Positions 15,600 through 23,370 of a stretch of DNA of 64,000 nucleotides are shown here, one piece after another. Position 1 is the stretch's first letter; each line of letters opens with the position of its first letter. The stretch is from Cohnella candidum (lineage in GTDB: Bacteria > Bacillota > Bacilli > Paenibacillales > Paenibacillaceae). The DNA lies in the NCBI RefSeq assembly GCF_003713065.1, contig NZ_CP033433.1:1337001-1401000 (forward strand). Reading direction: 5' to 3'. Below the pieces are notes generated by a model, which worked only from the letters and a program-made list of their open reading frames with translations, was not told the origin of the DNA and searched no databases. Both the position numbers and the translations under genes were made by a program.

Positions 15600-16625
15600 T
15601 TGACCGACCGTACGATCGCGAGGCTTGCCCAAGCGTTCCATATCCGAGTGAAGAGCATGCGGATCGTGAAATCCGGCGTTTATCGGCTCGAGACCGAAGG
15701 CGGGAGGGCGTATGCGCTAAAGCATATGCGATACCCGGTCCGGCGGATTTTATGGATGGACAGGACGCTGAGACGCGTCCGGAAGAACGGATTTGCCGGC
15801 ATATGCTGGCGCGATCCTCGGCAAATCGGAGGCAAGCCCCTGTTCGTCAGGCTTCGCGGAAAGAAAGCGACCTATATTCTCACGCCATGGATCCAAGGGA
15901 GGCAGCCTTCGCCGGATTCATCGGATGACCTGCGGGCATGCGCGGCGGCATTGGCTCGGTTCCATTTGGCCGGCAGGCGTGCCGCTATCCCGAGGCAGGG
16001 TGCTTTAGATCTGACCGGGCGCTGGCCTGCTATCCTGAAAGCCCGGCTGTCGCTCATTCGAAAATATGTGAGCAAGGCGAAAACGGCAGGTAACGGGAAC
16101 GAACTGGACGTTTGGCTGAGGAAGAATGGAGACGACTTGCTGGGCCGTGGAGAGCAAGCGCTCGGGCTCCTGGAGCGAAGCCCTTACCGCCGGCTTTGCC
16201 GAGTTTCCTCTCGCAGCCGCGTTTTATGCCACGGGGACAGCGGACCCAAGAATTTCGTGTTCACCGGAGACGACCCCAAGCTCATCGATTTCGAGACGCT
16301 CCGGCTGGACTTGCGGGCGTACGATTTGTATCGCCTGATCCGGCTGGCTTGCAAACACCGGGGGTGGTCTTTTGCGGCTGCGAAAGCCGTGTTGGAAGGA
16401 TACGGCGGCGTCTCCAAGCTTGAGCCGGGCGAGCTCCGACTTGTTCTGGCATGGCTGCTGTTTCCGAACAAAGCGTACAAAATCCTATCCCGAAGCGGGA
16501 AAACAAACGCAAAAGGAAGACGCGCTCTGACGGATGAGCTGCGGTCGGCTGCGGCTGCGGATCTTCGATTACCGTCCTTTCTTCGCGAATGGGACGATTA
16601 CGCGAGGGAGGGGGGAAAGACATGA
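15600..16625 (+). CDS. cotS: CotS-family spore coat protein
   Basis: A 341-residue protein of the CotS/YtaA/YutH family, which has an aminoglycoside-phosphotransferase-like kinase fold and is deposited in the spore coat. The kinase-like marks are an N-terminal ATP lobe (YRLETEGGRAYALKHM), LCHGDSGPKNFVF (catalytic loop) and KLIDFETLRLDLRAYDL (metal-binding DFE). It starts at TTG 15600, fixed by AAAGGAG 8 nt upstream. Its TGA overlaps the ATG of the next gene (ATGA). TTAACG and TTTACA 11 bp apart lie at 15545-15561, but their relevance is unclear. The gene is the first of a three-gene coat operon. Confidence 0.88.
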   Translation: MTDRTIARLAQAFHIRVKSMRIVKSGVYRLETEGGRAYALKHMRYPVRRILWMDRTLRRVRKNGFAGICWRDPRQIGGKPLFVRLRGKKATYILTPWIQGRQPSPDSSDDLRACAAALARFHLAGRRAAIPRQGALDLTGRWPAILKARLSLIRKYVSKAKTAGNGNELDVWLRKNGDDLLGRGEQALGLLERSPYRRLCRVSSRSRVLCHGDSGPKNFVFTGDDPKLIDFETLRLDLRAYDLYRLIRLACKHRGWSFAAAKAVLEGYGGVSKLEPGELRLVLAWLLFPNKAYKILSRSGKTNAKGRRALTDELRSAAAADLRLPSFLREWDDYAREGGKT

Positions 16626-17740
16626 GAATCTGGGTGTTGACCAACGAATACGCGGGCAATATCATCGGCGGGCTGGGCGTCGTGGCGACCCACTTGTCCC
16701 GCGCATTGTCCAGAAGAGAAGGGCTGCATGTCACGGTCATCTGCAAAGGGAAGGAGCGACGCGTAACCGCCGTTCACGGTCCATCCTTGTCGGTGATCCG
16801 GTTTCCCCGGAATTCGCGGTTCCACTCGGTTGCGTCACAGTTCTTCCGGCCGGTTCCGGTCTTGAACTGGCTAAAGCGGCACGGAATCGCGTTTCCCGAT
16901 TTGATCCACGTTCACAGTCTTCAATGCCTCGAACTGGCCGAGTACATGAAAACGCACGAAAGGACGCCCATCGTCTATACATGCCACTCTACGGTGAAAC
17001 TGGAGCCTTCCCAAGTCGGCCGCGCGAAGACGGCTCTTCGCCAGGAGAAGCTGATCCGGCTCGCGGATGCAGTCACCGCGCCGAGCGATTGGCAGAAAAA
17101 CGCCATTCTCGGTTTTTATCCTTATACAGGCGACGTTCGGGTTATCCGCAACGGCGTCGTCGAGAGACGGGCCAACCGTAGACAAAGCAAAAACCGGTAT
17201 CGGTTGCTTTTCGTCGGTAGGATGAACCGCATTAAAGGCGTCGATGAGCTGCTTCGCGCCATCGCCTTGCTTAGGAAGACGCATCCGCGCATCAGACTCG
17301 ATCTCGTCGGATCGGGTTCCAAGAGCTATACGCTGCGATTAAAGCGGCTGTCCAGGCAGAAGAGGCTGACGGGGAAAGTCAGATGGCTGGGCAAGCGGAA
17401 CCCGGCGGCCGTGTGGCAGCTTTATCCCCGGTACGGGGCGGTCGTCGTGCCAAGCCGACACGAGTCGTTCGGACTTGTCGCCTTGGAAGCGATGGCCAGC
17501 GGCGTCCCGCTCGTCGCGACCCGCAACGGCGGATTGCAGACTTTCGTGAACGAAAGCAACGCGGAAATCATCTCCGACGTGACGTCCCGGGATATCGCTT
17601 CTGCGATTCTGCGGATGTGGCGGAATCCGGAGCTGAAGGAGACGAAGGTAAGGCGGGCCCAAGAAACGGCTAAGAGCTACCGGTGGGACGATATCGCGAG
17701 ACAATACCACTTTTTGTTCTCCCAATACGCCGGAAGGTGA
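16622..17740 (+). CDS. cotSA: CotSA-like glycosyltransferase family 4
   Basis: A 372-residue GT4 enzyme. It opens with RIWVLTNEYAGNIIGGLGVV, the starch-synthase-like acceptor loop, and contains VGRMNRIKGVDELLRAI and ESFGLVALEAMASGVPLVAT (E-x7-E motif). In Bacillus subtilis the coat glycosyltransferase CotSA is encoded beside CotS and made with it; here the pair is fused by a 4-nt ATGA overlap. GGAGGGGGG precedes the ATG. It likely builds a spore-surface glycan in the mother cell. The specific sugar is unknown. Confidence 0.85.
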   Translation: MRIWVLTNEYAGNIIGGLGVVATHLSRALSRREGLHVTVICKGKERRVTAVHGPSLSVIRFPRNSRFHSVASQFFRPVPVLNWLKRHGIAFPDLIHVHSLQCLELAEYMKTHERTPIVYTCHSTVKLEPSQVGRAKTALRQEKLIRLADAVTAPSDWQKNAILGFYPYTGDVRVIRNGVVERRANRRQSKNRYRLLFVGRMNRIKGVDELLRAIALLRKTHPRIRLDLVGSGSKSYTLRLKRLSRQKRLTGKVRWLGKRNPAAVWQLYPRYGAVVVPSRHESFGLVALEAMASGVPLVATRNGGLQTFVNESNAEIISDVTSRDIASAILRMWRNPELKETKVRRAQETAKSYRWDDIARQYHFLFSQYAGR

Positions 17741-17744
17741 TCGG

Positions 17745-18542
17745 ATGCCAATGAAGTCTTGGACCGTTCTTCGCGAATGGAAGGCCAAAAGGCAGGGGCA
17801 GGTTTGGATCGTTCGGCACGTTTCCGGCAAACGCGGATATTTCAAGTACGCGACCCGCAAGCAGTGGTATTTCGCCGGCCCGTTCGTCGCCAACGAATAT
17901 ATCGCCGCGAAATTGGCGGCCATACTGGGATTTCCGGTAGCTGAACTTACGATCGCGCGAATCCGCGGGAAGGACGGGCGCATCCGAAGTGGAGTTGTCT
18001 CCATAGCGGAAGACGCGGACGAGGTGGTGACCTGGCGGGAAGCCGGCGGACACGTCCGGTCGGATCCCGCCCGATACGTCAATCGCATCGATCTGCTGCG
18101 GCAGCTGATCGTATTCGACGCCTGGATCACGAATCTCGACCGTTCCAACGGCAGAAACCTCATTTTGTACCGGAACCGCGAATCGGAGAAATACGACTGG
18201 TACCTGATCGACCACGGCAATACCTTGTACGGCTCACCTCGGAAATGGAAGAGGGGGACTTGGAGATCGCCGATTTGGCAGAGGGTTTGGCGGTTCTGCC
18301 ATACGCCGCGCGGGCTGCTGCGCCTGCAGTCGTCGTGGGAAGTTTTGGAGCCGATGGTGAGCAAAATCGAAAGCTTGACCGAGAAGCAAATCGACGCCGC
18401 GTTGAACAGCGTTCCAATAGGTTATATTGGCGGCGAGCATAAGCAATTCACGAAACGGCTGCTTCTTTCGCGTAAAAAACAGCTGCGAGGCATCATGAAA
18501 CGCTGGCTCGCTTTCCGCGGGATCAAGGAATCGAAATGGTAA
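17745..18542 (+). CDS. HipA-like kinase family protein
   Basis: A 265-residue protein matching the stand-alone HipA-related kinase group. An ATP-lobe Lys may lie in GYFKYATR, then AGPFVANEYIAAKLAAILGFPV. The catalytic-loop equivalent is VFDAWITNLDRSNGRNLIL, followed by YDWYLIDHGNTL as the metal-binding segment. There is no HipB partner or DNA-binding antitoxin nearby, so a toxin-antitoxin role is unlikely. It follows cotSA by 4 nt with AAGGTGA upstream and ends the operon at a strong terminator. CotS is also kinase-fold, so the operon pairs two kinase-like proteins with a glycosyltransferase. Its substrate is unknown. Confidence 0.78.
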   Translation: MPMKSWTVLREWKAKRQGQVWIVRHVSGKRGYFKYATRKQWYFAGPFVANEYIAAKLAAILGFPVAELTIARIRGKDGRIRSGVVSIAEDADEVVTWREAGGHVRSDPARYVNRIDLLRQLIVFDAWITNLDRSNGRNLILYRNRESEKYDWYLIDHGNTLYGSPRKWKRGTWRSPIWQRVWRFCHTPRGLLRLQSSWEVLEPMVSKIESLTEKQIDAALNSVPIGYIGGEHKQFTKRLLLSRKKQLRGIMKRWLAFRGIKESKW

Positions 18543-18556
18543 AGGCGATTTCCTTC

Positions 18557-18602
18557 AAAAGCCCACGATACCGCCCATGGCGGAGATTTCGTGGGCTTTT
18601 TG
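18557..18602 (+). terminator. Terminator of the cotS operon
   Basis: A 12-bp outer stem (AAAAGCCCACGA with TCGTGGGCTTTT) and an inner CCGCC/GGCGG stem, ending in a run of T. Confidence 0.92.
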
Positions 18603-18630
18603 CCGATTTCTCCTGGGCGTTCGAATCAGT

Positions 18631-18659
18631 AACAAGAGCGGAGGAAGATACATAAGTTA
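18631..18659 (+). promoter_or_regulatory. Sigma-K-type promoter of the thiazole-peptide precursor
   Basis: AAC (18631-18633), 17 bp, CATAAGTTA (18651-18659). This meets every position of the sigma-K consensus MAC-N16-17-CATANNNTA. The predicted RNA start is about 65 nt before the precursor ATG. Confidence 0.55.
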
Positions 18660-18732
18660 TTTTGTCGATAGGAGCATTCGATAACCGATACGGAACCGCT
18701 CGCGATGATTTTACAAATGGAGGGTTACACCC

Positions 18733-19041
18733 ATGGATGAGTTTAAACAAGGTCTTCAGAATCTCGAGGTTTCTGCGTTCCAGGCCGGACCGGTCACGCC
18801 GGCTGAGGCCCAGGCCCAGTACCCGGCGGGAGATCCTCGCCTGTGCATCGGCTTCGGGATCGGTTTCTGCGTCGGAGTATGTGCCGGTGTATGTGCCGGA
18901 GTTTGCGCAGGTGTATGTGTCGGAGGCTGTGTCGGGGTATGCGGCGGGGTGTGCGCCGGTTTCTGCGGCGGGTTCCGCTGCGGCGGATGCAGATGCGGCG
19001 GTTTCAGATGCGGCGGGTTCCGCTGCGGACGCTGCTTCTAA
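18733..19041 (+). CDS. TOMM precursor peptide, heterocycloanthracin/sonorensin type, Cys/Gly-rich
   Basis: A 102-residue ribosomal peptide. Residues 1-37 form a leader with the FKQGLQNLEVSAFQAGPVTP block typical of heterocycloanthracin-type precursors. The core (38-102) is almost only Cys, Gly, Val, Ala, Phe and Arg, with 16 Cys at 38, 46, 50, 54, 58, 62, 66, 70, 74, 78, 83, 86, 88, 93, 98 and 101. From 46 to 78 the Cys recur every 4 residues (C-x-G-V), then the pattern shifts to CGGFR. No Ser or Thr occurs in the core, so the enzymes downstream can form only thiazoles. GGAGG stands 9 nt before the ATG. A terminator follows, and a sigma-K promoter precedes. Confidence 0.9.
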   Translation: MDEFKQGLQNLEVSAFQAGPVTPAEAQAQYPAGDPRLCIGFGIGFCVGVCAGVCAGVCAGVCVGGCVGVCGGVCAGFCGGFRCGGCRCGGFRCGGFRCGRCF

Positions 19042-19079
19042 GCTTGGCCAGCGGCGCGTTTCGTGCGCGCGACTGGAGA

Positions 19080-19120
19080 AAAGGCGATGCAGGGGTTATC
19101 CTGCGTCGCCTTTCTATTTT
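19080..19120 (+). terminator. Terminator of the precursor gene
   Basis: A 14-bp stem with one G-T pair (AAAGGCGATGCAGG with CCTGCGTCGCCTTT), loop GGTTAT, then TTTCTATTTT. It separates the precursor from the biosynthetic genes, allowing far more precursor than enzyme mRNA. Confidence 0.9.
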
Positions 19121-19161
19121 GGCGAGCGATAGCTGCCCGGCATCAAGGAAGGGAGCGTCAT

Positions 19162-19416
19162 TTCTCCCAGTACAGCAGCCTAATCCCGTCGCAGCCTCAT
19201 TCCAACGGGAGTTTCTCCCACTACAGCAGCCTAATCCCGTCACAGCCTCATTCCAACGGGAGTTTCTCCCTCTACAGCAGCCTAATCCCGTTACAGCCTC
19301 ATTCCAACGGGAGTTTCTCCCACTACAGCAGCCTAATCCCGTCGCAGCCTCATTCCAACGGGAGTTTCTCCCTCTACAGCAGCCTAATCCCGTCGCAGCC
19401 TCATTCCAACCGGAGT
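19162..19416 (+). repeat. Five 51-bp tandem repeats
   Basis: Five direct copies of a 51-bp unit fill the gap between the precursor and the maturation gene. Variation is limited to the positions after TTCTCCC and after CCCGT, plus one change in the last copy. Each unit holds two competing short hairpins: TCCCGT with ACGGGA around 15 nt, and GGGAG-TTT-CTCCC across the unit border. The length is a multiple of three and two plus-strand frames and one minus-strand frame stay open, but no convincing ribosome site starts any of them. The rest of the 19042-19557 gap holds only the precursor terminator and the leader of the next gene. Confidence 0.9.
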
Positions 19417-19557
19417 TTCTCTCTGTAGCTATGTGACATTTTTTCGATCGGGGGCTGCCCCAAAAGACCGCAGAGAAAGTCCCATTTCGCGTTTTTCCGG
19501 CATGTAAGACAAATTCTGCTACATAACCATAGAGAGGAGAGAAAGGAGGGATGGGGA

Positions 19558-21405
19558 TTGAATCCGTCCATGCGTCCCAAAGTGACGGGGGATACGTTTT
19601 TTCTGCCCGATCCGGATGGAATCGTGTATTTCCGCAATAACAGAGGCTCCTTCCGGATGGAAGGCGCGATGATCGACCGGTGGATCGAACAGCTCATCCC
19701 CGTGTTCGACGGACGGCATACGTTGGCATCGTTGACCGAAGGCCTTCCGGAACCCCATCGCAAACAGGTTTACGAGATTGCCGAATCTTTGCACAGCAAC
19801 GGTTATGTCCGGGACGTGAGCCAGGACCATCCCCATCGGCTTCCGGATGGATTGCTGGCGAAATTCGCGGCGCAGATCGACTTTCTGGATGCGTTTGGAG
19901 GCTCCGGAGCCAGCCGGTTCCAGGCATACCGCGAATCGAAGGTGTTGGCCGCGGGCAGCGGGCCGATGCTGGTTTGTCTCGTCGCATCCCTGCTGGAATC
20001 GGGCTTGTCCCGCTTCCGTTTCTGGGCAGCCGATCTGACGCCGGCGGAACAGCGGAGGATCGAGGAATTGGCCGCCTATGCCCGGTTGACGGATCCGGAG
20101 GTGCGGGTCGAACCGCTCGTCCGCGGCAAGGACACGCCTTGGGTGGAAGCCGTGTCCGGTTTCGACGGCGTTGTCTACGCCTCGCCGGACGAAGAAGGAG
20201 CCGATTTCAAGGCCCTCCAAGCGGCTTGCTTGAAATCGGACGTAACGCTGCTCCCCGCGATCATCGTGGAACAGATCGGAATGGCCGGTCCGCTGATTAC
20301 TTCCGGTTCTTCGGGTGACTGGACCTCCGCCCGGCGTCGATTGCACCGGAGCGAGACGGATAAAGATCCGCGGAATCACGCCCCGTCGGCCGTCGCAGAG
20401 GCGATGCTCGCCGACGTGGTCGTATTTGAGATGTTCAAATCTTTAACGGGGGTCGGCGCTTCGGATTTACGGAATCGCGTTTACCTGCTCAATCTGGAAA
20501 CGTTAGAGGGGACGATTCACCAATTCCTTCCGATTACAAGCCATGCGGAGCTGGCCGCGAGCCCTGCACCACCACCGCTTCTTGCGCGGCCGTCCGGAGC
20601 CGAAGCGGAGGCCATTGCGCCACAAGAATTATTCGCGGGATTCAGCTCTTTGACGTCCCCGGTAACGGGCATTTTCCATGCTTGGGACGAAGCGGATTAC
20701 CGTCAGCTGCCGCTGTCGGTCTGCCGGGTTCAGGCCGTTTATCCCGGAACGAAAGGTTCGGCTGAGCCGTTACCGGAAATCGTCTGCGGCGGGCTCACGC
20801 ATGAGCGTGCGAGAAGGGAAGCCGGGCTTGCGGGCATCGAAGCTTACGCGGCACGAAGGTTTCGGGAATCGCCGGGTTTCGGGGTTGGCGCGGGAGCCTC
20901 GGTAAACGAAGCCATGGTCCGAGCGCTTCTCCGCTGCTTGGATCAGCGTTTAGAAGCAAAAGGAAAGGACGCTTCCATCGGGCTTAAACCCTATACGGAA
21001 GAACTAAGGGATGAGGAACTCGATTTTTATTTTACGGCATTAAATACCGTGTGCGGAAAAGTGGAAATCTTCGAAGACCGGCAGATTGTCGGTTTTCCCG
21101 TCTTCCGGGTTTCCTGCGCAGGCACCTGGTACAAAGCTGCAGGTATCCGCAAGAGAGACGCGCTTGAAGGTGCGCTCATACGGGCGAACCTGAGCGTGCA
21201 AACGGCTTCGTCTCTCCCCGCGGACGCCACCGTGCGCCCTGCGCTGCCGGCGGAGGAGGCGAGGGAGCGGCTGGATGAAGCCATCGCCGTCTTGAAACGG
21301 CAAGGCTTGAGTCTGCAAGCTTACGATTTGGCGGCCGAGCCGTTCATGAAACAAAATCTGGCCGGCGTTTTCGGAGTCGTCTTGCGGGAGGAGGGAACGC
21401 CGTGA
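19558..21405 (+). CDS. Putative thiazole-containing bacteriocin maturation protein (ocin ThiF-like)
   Basis: A 615-residue protein of the family found with heterocycloanthracin-type TOMM clusters. The first 100 residues (RPKVTGDTFFLPDPDGIVYF, then GSFRMEG and HTLASLTEGLP) resemble a RiPP leader-recognition winged helix. A central Rossmann-like ThiF segment follows (KVLAAGSGPMLVCLVASLLESGL). The C-terminal half shows the YAARRF, GASVNEAMVRALLRCLDQRL stretch. It probably binds or presents the precursor leader to the cyclodehydratase. The TTG start is set by AAAGGAGGG 8 nt upstream. The end overlaps the next gene by 4 nt (GTGA). No own sigma-K site was found upstream. Confidence 0.85.
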   Translation: MNPSMRPKVTGDTFFLPDPDGIVYFRNNRGSFRMEGAMIDRWIEQLIPVFDGRHTLASLTEGLPEPHRKQVYEIAESLHSNGYVRDVSQDHPHRLPDGLLAKFAAQIDFLDAFGGSGASRFQAYRESKVLAAGSGPMLVCLVASLLESGLSRFRFWAADLTPAEQRRIEELAAYARLTDPEVRVEPLVRGKDTPWVEAVSGFDGVVYASPDEEGADFKALQAACLKSDVTLLPAIIVEQIGMAGPLITSGSSGDWTSARRRLHRSETDKDPRNHAPSAVAEAMLADVVVFEMFKSLTGVGASDLRNRVYLLNLETLEGTIHQFLPITSHAELAASPAPPPLLARPSGAEAEAIAPQELFAGFSSLTSPVTGIFHAWDEADYRQLPLSVCRVQAVYPGTKGSAEPLPEIVCGGLTHERARREAGLAGIEAYAARRFRESPGFGVGAGASVNEAMVRALLRCLDQRLEAKGKDASIGLKPYTEELRDEELDFYFTALNTVCGKVEIFEDRQIVGFPVFRVSCAGTWYKAAGIRKRDALEGALIRANLSVQTASSLPADATVRPALPAEEARERLDEAIAVLKRQGLSLQAYDLAAEPFMKQNLAGVFGVVLREEGTP

Positions 21406-23345
21406 CCGCTACCGTTGCCGTGATCGGGGAAGGGAGGCTGGCGGACCGTACGTGCGACCGGCTGGATCCCGCCTTCCGCATCGTTCGCCAGCTCGATTTG
21501 CGCGACGGGGCGCCTCCGTCGGCGGATTTGGCGCTTGTGCTCAGCGACGGCTGGAACGCGGGGCTGCACGAACGGGCGGAAGCGATGCTGCGGCAGTCGG
21601 GTATCCCCTGGCTTCGCGCGTTCGTTTGGTTCGGAGAAGGGGTCGTCGGTCCTTGGAGCCGGCCGGATCGGCCGGGCTGCTCCCAATGCGCGGACTACCG
21701 CAAAATCCTGGCCGGAGGCGACCGCCGGGAAACGTGGATGCTGAAGCAGCAAACGGCTGCCCGCTCCGGAGCTCCCCAGGATCCGTGGGCTTCCGACGTC
21801 GGGTTCCTGCACCTGTCGCGGTTGGTCGCAGACGAAGCCGGCCGATGGCTGCAGAAGCTCCCTGTCCGCACGGAAGACCGGCTTTATCTTATAAATTTAA
21901 CGACATTAACTTTGACCCGGCATTTCGTGCTGCCGGACCCGCTTTGCCCCGTATGCGGGGAGTTGCGAGAGGATTCCGCCGAAACGGCAAGCATAAAGCT
22001 GCGCCCGAATCCGAAGTCCTCTCCGGGCAGTTACCGGACCAAGCCGATGAAAGCTTTGGAAGCCTCATTGGAAGCCGATTACGTGGACCGGCGCACCGGT
22101 CTCCTGAACGCCAAAGTCTACGACCTGCAGTCGCCGTACGCGGACGCCACCGTCAATCTGCCTTTGTTCGAGGGGGATGAAGGAGCGGCCGGCAGGACGC
22201 ATCGGTACTCCGACAGCGTGTTGACCGCGATTCTCGAAGGCTTGGAACGCCAGTGCGGCACCCAGCCGCGAGGCAAGTTAAAGGTCGTAAGAGACAGTTA
22301 CCGCCGGCTCGGGGATCAAGCCCTGGATCCGCTGACGGTGGGCGTACACGCCCCCGATCAATACCGAATAGACAACTTTCCGTTCCGGCCGTTCGACCCG
22401 GACAGGGAAATCGACTGGGTGTGGGGATATTCCTTTCTTAGGGAACGGCCGATTCTAGTGCCGGAGCAGCTTGCTTATTACAGCATTGGTTTCGGCGAAG
22501 GCTTCGTGTACGAAACCTCGAACGGCTGCGCGCTCGGGGGCAGCTTGGAAGAGGCGATCTTCTACGGCATCCTTGAGCTTGCGGAGAGAGACTCTTTCCT
22601 GATGACGTGGTATGCCAAGCTGCCGCTGCAGAAGATCGATCCTGCAACGATAGGAGACTCCGAGACCGCGCTTATGATCGAACGTCTGCGGGTCGTCACC
22701 GGCTACGAGTTCCTGTTGTTCGACGCGACGATGGAGCACGGCATTCCTTGCATTTGGACAATGGCGAAAAACATCCGAAGCCAAGGCGTCAACCTCATCT
22801 GCGCGGCGGGAGCGCATCCCGATCCGATCCGGGCGGTGAAGGGGTCGATCCACGAGTTGGCCGCGATGGCGCTTTCGCAAAACGGAAGGTTCGAGGCCCA
22901 CCGGGAGCAGTTTGTTCGCATGCTCGACGATCCCTATCAGGTGCGGCACATGGAAGACCATTCGATGCTCTACGCTTTGCCGGAAGCCGAAAGCCGATTC
23001 GACTTCCTGCTCCGATCCGGGCAGCCGCCGAAAACCTTCGAAGAGGTTTACGGAAAGCCCGGCTGGCGACCCGATTTGACGGATGACCTGAATGGGCTCC
23101 TCCAAGCCTTCCGCCAGCTCGACATGGACGTCATCGTCGTGGACCAATCTTCGCCGGAGACACTGCGGAACGGGCTTTATTGCGTCAAGGTTATCATTCC
23201 GGGTTTGCTGCCGATGACGTTCGGCTACCACTTGACCCGCCTTCAAGGCTTGGAACGGGTGCTGAAGGTTCCGGCGAAGCTCGGCTATGCGAAGGAGCCG
23301 CTCACGTACGGCCAGCTCAATCCGCATCCCCATCCGTTTCCGTAA
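21402..23345 (+). CDS. TOMM cyclodehydratase, fused E1-like (C protein) and YcaO (D protein)
   Basis: A 647-residue ATP-dependent enzyme that converts Cys in the precursor to thiazolines. Residues 1-200 are the E1-like leader-binding part, with CSQC and CPVC (near 90 and 183) forming the expected zinc site. Residues about 225-647 are the YcaO domain: LEGLERQCG, then LGGSLEEAIFYGILELAERDSF with the ATP/Mg-binding Glu residues, and the proline-rich C-terminal tail PHPHPFP. That tail is the PxPxP mark of azoline-forming YcaO proteins. It starts at GTG within the GTGA overlap after GGAGGAGGG. Together with the maturation protein and SagB it forms one operon. Confidence 0.93.
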   Translation: MTATVAVIGEGRLADRTCDRLDPAFRIVRQLDLRDGAPPSADLALVLSDGWNAGLHERAEAMLRQSGIPWLRAFVWFGEGVVGPWSRPDRPGCSQCADYRKILAGGDRRETWMLKQQTAARSGAPQDPWASDVGFLHLSRLVADEAGRWLQKLPVRTEDRLYLINLTTLTLTRHFVLPDPLCPVCGELREDSAETASIKLRPNPKSSPGSYRTKPMKALEASLEADYVDRRTGLLNAKVYDLQSPYADATVNLPLFEGDEGAAGRTHRYSDSVLTAILEGLERQCGTQPRGKLKVVRDSYRRLGDQALDPLTVGVHAPDQYRIDNFPFRPFDPDREIDWVWGYSFLRERPILVPEQLAYYSIGFGEGFVYETSNGCALGGSLEEAIFYGILELAERDSFLMTWYAKLPLQKIDPATIGDSETALMIERLRVVTGYEFLLFDATMEHGIPCIWTMAKNIRSQGVNLICAAGAHPDPIRAVKGSIHELAAMALSQNGRFEAHREQFVRMLDDPYQVRHMEDHSMLYALPEAESRFDFLLRSGQPPKTFEEVYGKPGWRPDLTDDLNGLLQAFRQLDMDVIVVDQSSPETLRNGLYCVKVIIPGLLPMTFGYHLTRLQGLERVLKVPAKLGYAKEPLTYGQLNPHPHPFP

Positions 23346-23370
23346 AACACCGGTGGAGGAGATCGGCCCG

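Noticed and set aside
17745..18542. HipBA toxin-antitoxin system
   Set aside because: No HipB-like DNA-binding partner is present, and the gene is the third of a coat operon.
19162..19416. CRISPR-like look of the 51-bp repeats
   Set aside because: Copies are contiguous with no unique spacers, and no cas genes are near.
18843..19436. A long open frame running from inside the precursor gene through the 51-bp repeats
   Set aside because: It is the out-of-frame reading of the Cys/Gly gene plus a repeat whose length is a multiple of three. It has no ribosome site and crosses a strong terminator.
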